In this document: piece after piece, positions 56,401-64,000 of the stretch | How positions within the stretch are numbered: position 1 is the first letter of the stretch | Layout: the number at the start of each line of letters is the position of its first letter | DNA from: Saccopteryx bilineata | Taxonomy: Eukaryota > Chordata > Mammalia > Chiroptera > Emballonuridae | Direction of reading: 5' to 3' | Assembly (NCBI RefSeq): GCF_036850765.1 | Contig: NC_089495.1 | Location: 122,163,033 to 122,227,032 of the forward strand | DNA length: 64,000 nucleotides | Notes under the pieces: generated by a model | Told to the model about the DNA's origin: nothing | The model's input: only the letters and a program-made list of their open reading frames with translations | The model's database searches: none | Translations under genes and position numbers: made by a program

Positions 56401-59400
56401 ACTGAGGCTGCAGAAGGAAGCCCCGGGCTTGGGCTTGCTTGGTCAAGGTACATATGGGAGTTGATGCTTCCTGCTCCTTCCCCCTTCCTCTCTCTCTCTC
56501 CCTCATCTCTAAAATGAGTAAATAAAATCTAAAAAAAAAAAAATAACCCCAAGCGTGACCTCACACCTAGATGCTCAATGGTGCTGTTTACTGAGGAACA
56601 CCAGAGAAAAAATAGATTTCTAGGAGTAAAATCATGAGTCCTCTTTTGTATGTTCAGTTTGCGACGCCTAATAGATATCCACTGGACTTCCTCCAGAGAT
56701 AGGATGCCAAGTGAATTCATTACAAAATAAATATAAGAAATCAATTAACCCTGATAGGAAATCCTGTCAAGAATTCTCAACTGCAGCCTGACCTGTGGTA
56801 GTTCACTGGATAAAGTGTCAACCTATAACGCTGAGGTCGCCAATTCAAAACCCTGTACTTGTCCGGTCAAGGCACATATGGGTGTTGATGCTTCCTGCTC
56901 CTCCCCCCTTTCTCTCTCCCCTTCCTAAAATGATTAAAAAATAATAATAATTCTCAACTGCCAAAAAAATTTAGGTATGCAAATTAGATCGGAGGATGTG
57001 CTATGTGTTTTTGTTTCTTTGACACAGTATAACAGCACATGGTGCATGACCAGGCGGTGGGTGCAGCGAATAGAGTGTTGAACTGGGATGTGGAGGACCC
57101 AGGTTCAAGACACGGAGGTCGCCAGCTTGAGCAAACTGGCTTGAGCAAAAAGCTCACCAGCTTGCACCCAAGGTCGCTGGCTCGAGCAAGGGGTTACTTG
57201 GTCTGCTGAAGGTCCCTGGTCAAGGCACATATGAGAAAGCAATCACTGAACCACTAAGGTGTCGCAACGAAAAACTGATGGTTGATGCTTCTCATCTCTC
57301 TCCGTTCCTGTCTGTCTGTCCCTATCTATCCCTCTCTCTGACTCTGTAAAAACATAAAAAATAAACAAAAAAAAAGAATTATACAGTGTTATTATAAATT
57401 AGACAAAATAAAGCTTAAAACTCAAAAAGAAATCTGTATCTTCTGTTTCTTTCAAACTCCCTTATATATCTCATGCAGGAAGCCCAAGCTTTAACTCAAA
57501 CTTGATTTCCCAACCTCTACAGGTTTAAGCCTTCTACAATTTTGAGCCTATTAGGAAAATTTGCAATGTAGATAAGTTGTCTTAGTCCAAAAGAATGATT
57601 TTTCTCAACTTTTACATATTCTATATATCCAAAGTTAAACAAGAAAAATACTTCTGCCAGATTACTGCTGTATTAACTGACTTAGGTATCAGAATTTTGT
57701 TATACTTACAAAAGTAATTTTTAAAGTTCCCTTATATTTTTACAGACTTATTCACAAAGAGAAGTTTTTTTGTCTTAAAGTTTGCATTTACCTCCCAGTA
57801 TCTGTTCATTTCTACTTCCTCTTTTTGATGCCTATTTACTACTCTCTGAATAAAATGCAAATGTCTCTATAGTATAAAAATATTTATGCTTGGCCCTGGC
57901 CAGATAGCTCAGTTCGTTAGAGCATCATCCCAATATGAAAAGGTTGTCGGTTTTATTCCCAGTCAAGACACGTATAGAAATTCAATGTTTGTCTCTCTCT
58001 TCCTCCCTTCCTCTCTAAAATCAGTACATTAAAATGTTTATGCTTGGCTCAGATTTTTTTTTTAATGTGCCTTGACTGCAGGCCTTCAGCAGACCAAGTA
58101 ACCCCTTGCTTGAGCCAGCGACTTTGGGCTCAAGCTGGTGAGCTTTTGCTCAAACCAGATGAGCCCTCGCTCAAGCTGGCGACCTCGGGGTCTCGAACCT
58201 GGGTCATCGCATCCCAGTCCGACGCTCTATCCACTGTGCCACCGCCTGATCAGGCTAAATTTCTTTAAAACTATTAAAATTGGCCCTGGCCGGTTGGCTC
58301 AGTGGTAGAGTGTTGGCCTGGCGTGCAGAGGTCCCGGGTTCGATTCCCGGCCAGGGCACACAGGAGAAGCACCCATCTGCTTCTCCACCCCTCCCCCTCT
58401 CCTTCCTCTCTGTCTCTCTCTTCCCCTCCCGCAGCCCAGGCTCCATTGGAGCAAAGATGGCCTGGGCGCTGGGGATGGCTCCTTGGCCTCTGCCCCAGGT
58501 GCTGAAGTGGCTCTGGTCGCAGCAGGGCGACGCCCCCCTCCCTCCCCCCAGGCAGAGCATTGCCCCCTGGTGGGCAGAGCCTCACCCACGTGCTGGGTGG
58601 ATCCTGGTTGGGTGCATGCGGGAGTCTGTCTGACTGTCTCTCCCCGTTTCCAGCTTCAGAAAAATACAAAAAAATAAAAATAAATAAAAAGAAAACTATT
58701 AGCCCTGGCCGGTTGGCTCAGCGGTAGAGTGTCGGCCTGGCGTGCAGAAGTCCTGGGTTTGATTCCAGGCCAGCGCACATAGGAGAAGCGCCCATTTGCT
58801 TCTCCACCCCCACCCCCTCCTTCCACTCTGTCTCTCTCTTCCCCTCCTGCAGCCGAGGCTCCATTGGAGCAAAGATGGCCCGGGCGCTGGGGATGGCTCC
58901 TTGGCCTCTGCCCCAGGTGCTAGAGTGGCTCTGGTCTGGCAGAGCGTCACCCCTGGTGGGCGAGCCGGGTGGATCCCAGTTGGGCGCATGCGGGAGTCTA
59001 TCTGACTGTCTCTCCCCATTTCTAGCTTCAGAAAAATACAAAAAAAAAAACAAAAAAAACCACTATTAAAATTGTACATACTTCAGGAAAATTGCAATGT
59101 CCTTAAACTCACACTTAAATGTATTTCCACACTGGTGAAAATACTCAAAATAGTTTTGACATAAGACAAATTTTAAATGAATGAAAAGAGCATAACAAGA
59201 AAATTTTACCATGTTCATTCTTATTTTCTCATATACCTTGGAAACAAACCATGCATTATCAGTATAATTTGATGCATTTGTGGCAGAGGATTTGAATCAT
59301 ACATCAACCAAACCATCCGAAGGGTTTTATGAAGAATCAATATACCAAGTATATGATAAAACTGTTATGTTAAGAACATAAGTGCATATTCATTCTACCA

Positions 59401-61240
59401 GTCTGTCTATTGCATTATGCTAGGCTAGTTTCTATTTTCATGAATATAAGGGTTTTTTTTAATTTAAGTAAGTTTTATTCAGTGAAAGTGCAGGTCAGTT
59501 CAGTCAGTTCCAGTTCCTCACCTGTCGTTCACAATAGGCTTTCATTAGTTTACTAAGTGGTGTATGCCTCTTAATCTTAAACTGCACCACAGAACCATCC
59601 TGCCCCGCCACCTTCAAATTAATATGATCGTTGTTCTCAGTCTTGACTCCTTCCTGTTGAAAGAAAAATAAAAGTATAATTTGGAATATGTGAAAAACAA
59701 ACACCTTTTAAAGCAGCCACAGCCCAAGTTGCTCCAGAAATCAACAGGTTTCTCATTCTGTATGATAAAAGAGCATACAGCTGTTTTCAGCAGCTGAGAG
59801 CAATCTGAAAAAATGAGAAATCTTGGAGCAACAATATTAAATAGCTGTCACAGAAACAGAAAAGCCGCCTATAAAATACTATCAGTGGCAACAATCTATT
59901 GGTAAAGTTGGGTCCCACTCAATTTACTATAACGCTTTCTTGAATTCTCTAAAATATTTTATGTCACTTTCAAGAGATTTTACCTAAAAAGATAAAAAAA
60001 CAAGCATTGTATCTCTTTTCAAAGTGCTTTACGTACAGAATGGGGGGGGGGCTAGAGCTTGCAATTCAAAAATCATTACAAATTCTCGTTAGTTACTGAA
60101 CTCAGTCTTGTAACTTATTCTCAAGCAACGTTAACAAAACTGAGGAATATCCTGATTCCCTTTGAAGCAGGGGTAGTAACTCAGAACCACTACTAACATT
60201 CGCTTCTATTAGCAGTTTCATTTTGTTTATTTTTAGTTAAGAGCTCTTTTTTCCCCTCCCCTTTGTTGACATGAGTCAAAGGCAGTTTACTCCAAGTCTT
60301 CCCTGTAGATTTCGACTTAACCTGAAGTTCACCAAAATCAAATATAGAAGGATTTCTGTAGCCCCTAAATCACTTCAGAAAGGGGTGGGTGTCACAAAAC
60401 AAACCAAAAGTCTCGTGTGCCCAGGTAGAAGCGTGTGCCCTAGTCCTCACGGGAAAGCCTCTGGTGCCTCAAAACCAGCGTTAAAAAGTTAAGCTTTACG
60501 AAATTTCTCTGCTCTCCACCTGCCTCCAACTTCTCAAAACCACATGGTCTCGGCAGGTTAGGGGTTATCTGACACCCACGGAAAAGCCCTTGCCCACCCC
60601 TGAGACCCTGAGGCCATTAAAGTGGGAAATAAATACTCCCCGGGAATCCCCGGCGTCTCACGACCGCCCGACGGGCATCTGGCTTCCAACCCATCGCCAG
60701 CCCATTGATTCGTCCCGAACCCTCACCAGGCCACTGCGATCAGGGGCAGGGGTCCCCAGATACCCGCGACCCGCATCCCTTTGGTGGGGGATAGTATCGG
60801 ACAGAGGAAAGTCCCCGCCAGCGCGGAGACCGCAACACCGACCGCAGCCCCGCGCGGAGTCCACGGAGGGTGGAGACACCGCGCGCCCTAACGCCTTCCT
60901 TCCACGCGCCCGCCCGCCCGGCCGGGCCCGAGATGCTCGGCTCGTAGCCTGTTGGCCTGCGGGCGACCGCGACCCGCCCGCCCAATTCGCGCCTTGCGCG
61001 CACTTAGAGACGGCCGGGGGCGGGGGAGGGCCGCTGGGCCTCCCCCGACGCGGAAGGGAGGAAGAGGGGAGGGGGTAAAATGGCGCGGAACGCCCGGGCC
61101 TGAGCTGCGGCTGGCCGTGGGGGGCCCGGGAAGGCGAGGAGATTCCGCGGAGGCTCGGGCCGGCCCCCGGCCCACGCCGTGATCCCGCCGCGCGGCGAGG
61201 AGGCCGGCGCCCAGCTCACCTTGGGCTTTTCATCCGCCAT
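41865..61240 (-). CDS. SUMO2: SUMO2, small ubiquitin-like modifier 2, complete four-exon CDS
   Basis: Joining 61240-61220, 59653-59522, 52188-52117 and 41927-41865 gives 95 codons plus TAA; all exons are in phase 0 and all junctions are GT/AG. The product begins MADEKPK, contains VKTE (Lys11, a psi-K-x-E site used to build poly-SUMO chains), the beta-grasp core ([40 protein letters not shown]) and ends QQQTGGVY. Family knowledge: SENP proteases remove the last two residues to expose Gly-Gly; E1 SAE1/UBA2 and E2 UBC9 then attach it to lysines, mainly on nuclear proteins and under stress. MADEK and the TGGVY end separate it from SUMO3 and SUMO1. The introns show it is the parent gene, not one of the many SUMO2 processed pseudogenes. 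By eye it matches the human protein as I remember it. Confidence 0.98.
42327..42650 (-). repeat. RL SINE with TSD
   Basis: cacctaattg at 42316-42325 and 42652-42661. Confidence 0.92.
42681..42898 (+). repeat. RL SINE, 3' end missing
   Basis: Stops at GCTGCAACAAAGAAT, where a VO SINE begins. Confidence 0.85.
42900..43040 (+). repeat. VO SINE
   Basis: TGCCCTGGCCAGATAGCTAG head. Confidence 0.8.
43047..43446 (+). repeat. VL SINE
   Basis: Tail passes into AAAAGAAAAG repeats. Confidence 0.92.
43458..43805 (+). repeat. VL SINE, A-box deletion
   Basis: GGCCAGTTGGCTCCTGGCG lacks the second half of the A box; B box intact. Confidence 0.9.
43817..44142 (+). repeat. RL SINE
   Basis: Long A tail of about 26 nt, so young. 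Confidence 0.9.
44202..44381 (-). repeat. RL SINE, tail half missing
   Basis: Starts near TGATGGGGTGGGAGGAGG and ends CCGCTTGGTCAGGC. Confidence 0.7.
44404..44608 (-). repeat. RS SINE
   Basis: aaaaagatt flanks. Confidence 0.9.
44618..45030 (-). repeat. RS SINE with expanded polypurine tract
   Basis: ATTATTTATTCATTTTAGAG, then about 270 nt of nearly pure G and A (44634-44912), then AGGAAGCATCAACTCCCATA. Confidence 0.88.
45183..45521 (+). repeat. RL SINE with TSD
   Basis: aaaattaaagaagca on both sides. Confidence 0.92.
45549..45880 (+). repeat. VL SINE, diverged
   Basis: GGCCCTGGTCAGTAGTTCAG head; B box degraded. Confidence 0.75.
45946..46117 (+). repeat. VO SINE
   Basis: GCCCTGTACTGGTAGCTCAG head. 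Confidence 0.7.
46207..46573 (-). repeat. VL SINE with TSD
   Basis: ataactggtaattt on both sides. Confidence 0.88.
46700..46910 (-). repeat. RL-like SINE, shortened
   Basis: GGGAGAGAGATGAGAAGCGT to CCACCACTGGTTAGG. Confidence 0.7.
46987..47400 (+). repeat. VL SINE with (CA)n tail
   Basis: The tail is an uninterrupted CA run of about 28 units (47343-47400); a C12 run lies at about 47313-47324. Confidence 0.92.
47427..47756 (-). repeat. VL SINE, inverted partner
   Basis: Flanks gagtcaaagtattt and gagttaaagtattt. The CATCTTTGCTCCAATGGAGC segment is deleted. Confidence 0.92.
47818..47990 (-). repeat. VO SINE
   Basis: TTTATTTTATTGATTTTCAA and GCTATCCAGCCAGGGC. Confidence 0.75.
47991..48347. 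other. Intronic stretch, nothing recognised
   Basis: SUMO2 intron 3, unique. Confidence 0.5.
48348..48684 (+). repeat. RL SINE with TSD
   Basis: aaggataaaagcttt at 48333-48347 and 48685-48699. Confidence 0.93.
48920..49252 (+). repeat. RL SINE, head shortened
   Basis: GTGGTGCAGTAGAGGATTGG lacks part of the A box. Confidence 0.85.
49267..49436 (+). repeat. VO SINE
   Basis: TTAGCCAGGTGGCTCAGTTG head. Confidence 0.8.
49464..49813 (-). repeat. RL SINE with TSD
   Basis: atttccaattta on both sides. Confidence 0.9.
49853..50372 (+). repeat. VO SINE split by a VL SINE
   Basis: VO pieces at 49853-49950 and about 50308-50372. Confidence 0.8.
49951..50307 (+). repeat. VL SINE, 5' truncated, nested in VO
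   Basis: Starts ACAGTGGTAGAGCGTC; TSD aagaatcaaacca at 49938-49950 and 50308-50320. Confidence 0.92.
50483..51170 (+). repeat. VL SINE with an inverted VL copy inside
   Basis: Outer VL 50483-50816 and about 51141-51170; aaattaagggatca flanks the whole. The inner piece, 50817-51140, is a minus-strand VL lacking its 3' end and A tail. Confidence 0.92.
51386..51535 (+). repeat. VO SINE
   Basis: GTCAGGTTAGCTAAGTTGGC head; CTCAAATCAATAAAAATAAA tail. Confidence 0.65.
51669..51968 (-). repeat. RL SINE
   Basis: Flanks tctgttcct and tctgttccc. Confidence 0.88.
51970..52991. other. SINE-free block around SUMO2 exon 3, with L2 3' end
   Basis: Contains exon 3. GCACACAGTAGGTGCACATG near 52908-52940 resembles the 3' end of an L2 element on the plus strand. 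Confidence 0.55.
52117..52188 (-). CDS. SUMO2: SUMO2 coding exon 3
   Basis: 72 nt encoding residues 52-75 ([20 protein letters not shown], then TPAQ). Acceptor TTATCCAG|GG, donor CACAG|GTAAAA. It lies in about 1 kb free of SINEs. Confidence 0.97.
52992..53307 (+). repeat. VL SINE, diverged
   Basis: GGCCCTGGCAGGTTGGCTTG head. Confidence 0.8.
53323..53706 (-). repeat. VL SINE at the tail of the previous VL
   Basis: TSD aataaaaataattct at 53308-53322 and 53707-53721; the two form an inverted pair. Confidence 0.93.
53791..54196 (+). repeat. VO SINE split by an RL SINE
   Basis: VO pieces 53791-53842 and 54139-54196; RL 53843-54138; target gaacacatca and gaacagatcg. Confidence 0.82.
54197..55502. 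other. SINE-free 1.3-kb block in SUMO2 intron 2
   Basis: Holds a (GT)n run at about 54984-55005 and an AGGTCA cluster at 54928-54960. TTTATTGAACATGCTTGATA near 55428 resembles an ancient repeat. Confidence 0.5.
54928..54960 (+). promoter_or_regulatory. Three AGGTCA half-sites, two as a direct repeat with 2-nt spacing
   Basis: AGGTCA at 54928-54933, 54947-54952 and 54955-54960. The 19-nt unit starting CCAGTGTTAAGGTCA is duplicated in tandem. Half-sites of this kind bind nuclear receptors; use here is inference. Confidence 0.3.
55503..55852 (+). repeat. VL SINE with TSD
   Basis: aaaaagttcacag on both sides; the GCCCCCTGGTGGGC segment is lost. Confidence 0.92.
55853..56357. other. Intronic stretch, old repeat traces
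   Basis: TTCACAGAGCTTACATTTTA continues an ancient repeat broken by the VL SINE; the rest is unassigned. Confidence 0.4.
56358..56540 (+). repeat. RS SINE, diverged
   Basis: GCCTGACCTCTGGTGGCGC head. Confidence 0.82.
56786..56947 (+). repeat. RS SINE with TSD
   Basis: aattctcaactgc at both ends. Confidence 0.9.
57046..57373 (+). repeat. RL SINE
   Basis: Starts ATGACCAGGCGGTGGG. Confidence 0.88.
57374..57892. other. Intronic stretch, nothing recognised
   Basis: AT-rich, unique. Confidence 0.5.
57893..58028 (+). repeat. VO SINE with TSD
   Basis: Flanks aaaatatttatgctt and aaaatgtttatgctt. Confidence 0.85.
58053..58255 (-). repeat. RL SINE, A tail joined to its middle
   Basis: The T run connects directly to TGTGCCTTGACTGCAGGCC; the 3' 120 nt or so are absent. 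Confidence 0.85.
58282..58690 (+). repeat. VL SINE
   Basis: A CCCCCCTCCCTCCCCCCA insertion-like run lies at about 58532-58550. Confidence 0.92.
58702..59061 (+). repeat. VL SINE, tandem with the previous one
   Basis: aaaactatta precedes it, accactatta follows; same orientation. Confidence 0.92.
59522..59653 (-). CDS. SUMO2: SUMO2 coding exon 2
   Basis: 132 nt encoding residues 8-51, from [10 protein letters not shown] to [10 protein letters not shown]. Acceptor TTGAAAG-type intron end read as TTTCAACAG|GAAGG; donor CGACAG|GTGAGG. It holds the chain-forming Lys11 and the first strands and helix of the beta-grasp fold. Confidence 0.97.
59654..61219 (-). other. SUMO2: SUMO2 intron 1
   Basis: 1,566 nt, GTGAGC to CAACAG, wholly free of SINEs. 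Its upstream half belongs to the CpG island; its downstream half is AT-rich with no feature I recognise. Confidence 0.9.
61220..61240 (-). CDS. SUMO2: SUMO2 coding exon 1
   Basis: Encodes MADEKPK (21 nt). The ATG context is GACATGG, a strong start. Donor AAG|GTGAGC. It lies inside the CpG island. Confidence 0.96.
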
Positions 61241-61370
61241 GTCGAGTGCCGGAGGCTCTTCAGCTGCTGCTTCACAAAAGAGGTACCAGATCCCCACGGA
61301 ACGAGCACACAAGCAGCACCAGGAGCGCCAGAAGAGGAGGCGGCAGCGGTGGAAGACAGAGAGGGCGCGC
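61241..61370 (-). other. SUMO2: SUMO2 5' UTR and transcription start region (predicted)
   Basis: GC-rich sequence just upstream of the ATG. The start site cannot be fixed from sequence alone. Confidence 0.4.
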
Positions 61371-61639
61371 GCACGTTGTGCGCTCCTTCCCCCCACCCTG
61401 CGTGCGCGAGCACGAGCAGTCGCGGTTCCCCATTGGCTGCCGCCTCGCGGGAGCGCGCAATTCTTACATAACCCCCACTAACCCCCGCCCAACGTTGCCT
61501 GGGCCTGGGCCCAGCGCCCTGCCTGGCCGGCGGGAAGAGGCGCGGACACGCGCAACCGGCCCGCCGCGGGGGCGCGCCTACTCTGGGCGGGGCTGTATTG
61601 TCCTTCTGTGGTGGAGCTTAATCAAAATGGCTTCCAGCT

Positions 61640-62113
61640 GGTCCTCGTTGATACGAAGAGGTTTGAGGCCTGGACGTGAGACACACACCAGGAAGGTAGA
61701 CTAACTGGCCAAGGAAAGGGGAGCCTAAATCTTAGCCCCAGCATGAGGGTCTAGGGGGGAAAACCCCTTGTTCATTGGCCCAAATGCAGTTTTCCCCACG
61801 GTTAGAGAAACATCACACTTCCTCTTAGCCTCTCATCCTTTGAATTTTAAAGCTTTGGCCTGAAACTGTTTCCCACCAACCTCTTACCTCATTGCAGTGA
61901 CTACTAACACCCTGTGGGTAATCCCATACCTCCGCCGGCTGAGGAAAAATGTTCATCCTACAACCTCCTTACTCATGGCCTACCTTCCAGCCTCCAAGAG
62001 AAAACAATCAATCAGAGAGAATAACCCAGTATCAAGCTTCCAACCCAATCAATCATTTCCTCCTTCCATCTGGGTAAATTAAAAAAGGGCCTTCCTGGTT
62101 TAAGAACAAATCC
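61640..62113. other. Upstream flank of SUMO2
   Basis: No repeat recognised. A donor-like GAC|GTGAGA lies at 61673-61678 on the plus strand. Confidence 0.4.
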
Positions 62114-62115
62114 TG

Positions 62116-62278
62116 CTCTGTCCAGATAGTTCAGTTGGTTATAGCATCATCCCAAAGCACAGAGCTTATGGGTTCCATCCCAGGTGAAGGCACATACAGG
62201 AACAGATCGATGTTCCTGACTTTCTTTCCCTCTCTCCCTTCTCTCTCTAAAATCAATGAAATAAACATTTTTTAAAAA
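62116..62278 (+). repeat. VO SINE with TSD
   Basis: gaacaaatcctg at 62104-62115 and 62279-62290. Confidence 0.85.
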
Positions 62279-62331
62279 TGAACAAATCCTGACATCTATA
62301 CAATGGATTCCCCCAGCTCCTCGCAGTAGGT

Positions 62332-62687
62332 ATTTATTTATTTATTTATTTTTTCTGAAGTGAGAAGCCTGGAGGCAGAGAGACAGACTCCTGCATGTGC
62401 TGGACCTGGATCCACCCAGCATGCCCACTAGGGACGATGCTCTGTTGCAATTAGAGCCATTCTAGCACCTGAGGCAGAGGCTATGCAGCCATCCTCAGTG
62501 CCCAGGACAACCAATGGAGCCTTGGCTGCAGGAGGGTGAGAGAGAGAGAGAGAGAGAGAAAGGAGAGGGGGAAGGGTAGAGAAGCAAATGGGTACTTCTC
62601 CTGGGAAGAAGAGAATTGACTGGGAATTGAACCCGGGAGTTCCACATGCCAGGTTGCTGCTTTATCACTGAGCCAACTGGCCAGGGC
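62332..62687 (-). repeat. VL SINE
   Basis: GA run near 62538-62556; reversed head CAACTGGCCAGGGCC. Confidence 0.88.
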
Positions 62688-62689
62688 CT

Positions 62690-64000
62690 CAGTTGGTTTT
62701 TATTATTTCCTTTGTCCCTGTATTTTCTTCCACTCCTCCATCAGCATAGAAAAGACCCAATTCTATTTCAGTTGTAAATTACCACTGTATCTCTCTCCAT
62801 TTCTGGCCAACATCTTTAAAAAATGTCCATGCCAGTCTGGCCAGGTGGTGGCGCAGTGGATAGAGCATCAGACTGGGATGCAGAGGTCCCAGGTTCAAGA
62901 CCCCGAGGTCGCCAGCTTGAGCGCAGGCTCATCTGGTTTGAGCGAAGCTCACCAGCTTGGAGCCAAGGTCGCTGGCTCGAGCAAGGGGTTGCTCAGTCTG
63001 CTGAAGGCCCGCGGTCAAGGCACATATGAGAAAGCAATCAATGAACAACTAAGGTGTCACAACGAAAAACTAATAATTGATGCTTCTCATCTCTCTCCGT
63101 CCCTGTCTATCCCTTTCTCTGTCTCTGTAAAAAAAAAAAAAAAAAATTCCATGCCAACTGTCTGCACTCCCTCACCTCCCACTTACTCCTCAATCCACTG
63201 CAATATGGTGTTCTCCTGGGAGCTCCAAGAAAACTGCTCTCTATAAGGTCAAGCAACCGCTCCTAAATCCAGTACACTTGCCAGTTTGTCACTCCTCTTG
63301 AACTCTCTCCCTGTGACTTTGGACTATGACTCTGGTCAATCCTTGATCCCTTTGAATTTTTTTCTTCTTTTCAACCCTTCCCTTAGATGTTCCTTGGGTT
63401 TTGTTCTAGACCCTTTCTCTTATCATTCTATCCTCTCACCTGGGATGATTTCACCCCTTCTATCACCATCTAGTTGTTAGTGATTCTCAAATCTCTTTTT
63501 CTAGTCCAGACCTTTCTCTGAACCTACAAATCCAACTGACTTCTGAACATCTCTACGTGGATATCCCAGAGGCACCTCAAACTCAGCAAATCTCAAGTAA
63601 AAGTCCTCACATTACCTTCTCCAACCTGCTCTCTTCATGGTTCCCAATTCAGTGAATGGCACACCATTACAACATTGCTCCAACCTGGAAAGGGGTCATC
63701 CTTGACTCTTCTCTTTCACACACTCCCTATAAAATTCACCTCCAAGTCCTGTCTATTCTGCCTTTTAATACCTACCAAATTTGCCTCCTTTTCTTCAGCC
63801 TCTGTCCAGTCTCTGGGTTAGGCAGCCTTTATTGGGTTTCCTGCTGGCCCAATATAGGAAAGAGGAGGCTTAAAGCCTTAGATGTAAGACAAACCAAGAA
63901 AGGTAGATTCATCAGGGGAAGCCTAAATTCAAGTCCGGGCTACTGCAATAACCTCCTAACTGGTCTTTTTGTTTTAAGATAAGTCCAACTAGCCTGATCA
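62690..64000 (+). mobile_element. LINE-2 (L2) fragment
   Basis: CCTCACCTCCCACTTACTCC, CACTGCAATATGGTG, CATCCTTGACTCTTCTCTTT and CTACTGCAATAACCTCCTAA match the L2 reverse-transcriptase region in order. Stop codons and gaps make it inactive. It is interrupted by an RL SINE and by an unrelated piece at about 63820-63930, and runs off the window. Confidence 0.8.
62835..63146 (+). repeat. RL SINE inside the L2
   Basis: Flanks gtccatgcca and ttccatgcca; nearly complete copy. Confidence 0.92.

Larger units (their letters stand above)
52189..59521 (-). other. SUMO2: SUMO2 intron 2
   Basis: 7,333 nt, GTGAGG to ATCCAG. SINEs cluster at 52992-54196 and 55503-59062. A 1.3-kb block (54197-55502) and 57374-57892 are free of recognised SINEs. 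Confidence 0.9.
60560..61640. promoter_or_regulatory. SUMO2: CpG island at the SUMO2 promoter
   Basis: CpG-dense and repeat-free. A minus-strand CCAAT lies at 61436-61432, a GC box GGGCGGGGC at 61585-61593 and YY1-like AAAATGGC at 61624-61631 and about 61077-61084. No TATA box sits at a useful distance from the ATG, so dispersed initiation is likely. Confidence 0.85.

Noticed and set aside
59522..59653. SUMO3 or a SUMO2 processed pseudogene
   Set aside because: The first exon reads MADEKPK and the last ends QQQTGGVY, which fits SUMO2; four exons with intact splice sites exclude a processed copy.
60590..61078. 162-codon plus-strand open frame upstream of SUMO2 exon 1
   Set aside because: Arg/Pro-rich translation of CpG-island DNA with few stop codons by composition; no family recognised.
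61246..61704. 152-codon plus-strand open frame antisense to the SUMO2 leader
   Set aside because: Same composition effect; overlaps the promoter and has no domain.
62690..64000. Protein gene upstream of SUMO2
   Set aside because: The sequence follows the L2 LINE with stops and gaps; it is an old retrotransposon fragment.

Overview
The window is nuclear DNA of a bat. The evidence is about 120 tRNA-derived SINEs of families I associate with bats, chiefly Rhin-1-like elements known from horseshoe and leaf-nosed bats, plus a long SINE with a Ves-like GCCCTGGCCGGTTGGCTCAG head. A rhinolophoid bat (Rhinolophidae or Hipposideridae) is my best guess; the species cannot be fixed by eye. By my rough estimate SINEs fill about half of the window.

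Two complete protein genes are present, both on the minus strand and both rebuilt exon by exon with canonical GT/AG junctions. JPT1 (formerly HN1; five coding exons, 154 codons) runs from its CpG-island promoter near 26.1 kb down to a polyadenylation signal near 1.74 kb. SUMO2 (four coding exons, 95 codons) runs from its CpG-island promoter near 61.3 kb down to a polyadenylation signal near 41.29 kb. The order JPT1-SUMO2 on one strand matches human 17q25.1 as I recall it. The genes do not form a pathway: SUMO2 is a ubiquitin-like modifier and JPT1 is a small disordered microtubule-associated and signalling protein.

Layout: 1-1.7 kb, sequence downstream of JPT1; 1.7-26.2 kb, JPT1; 26.2-41.27 kb, intergenic and SINE-rich; 41.27-61.4 kb, SUMO2; 61.4-64 kb, upstream of SUMO2, ending in an old L2 LINE interrupted by a SINE. 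Older repeats include MIR, L2 and L1 fragments, four hAT-type DNA elements and two short inverted-repeat MITEs. Exons, 3' UTRs, CpG islands and a few intronic blocks are almost free of SINEs.

SINE labels used below. RL: Rhin-1-like long form, about 320 nt, head GCCTGACCAGGCGGTGGCGC. RS: Rhin-1-like short form, about 200 nt, head GCCTGACCTGTGGTGGCGC. VL: long Ves-like form, about 350-400 nt, with A box near TGGCTCAGCGGTAGAGCG and B box GGTTCGATTCC. VO: older short Ves-like form, about 140-180 nt, head GCCCTGGCCAGATAGCTCAG. TSD means target-site duplication. I found no retrovirus, CRISPR array, functional tRNA or rRNA gene, or new multi-gene system. The unusual features are SINE rearrangements, small DNA transposons and the exon-phase logic of JPT1.
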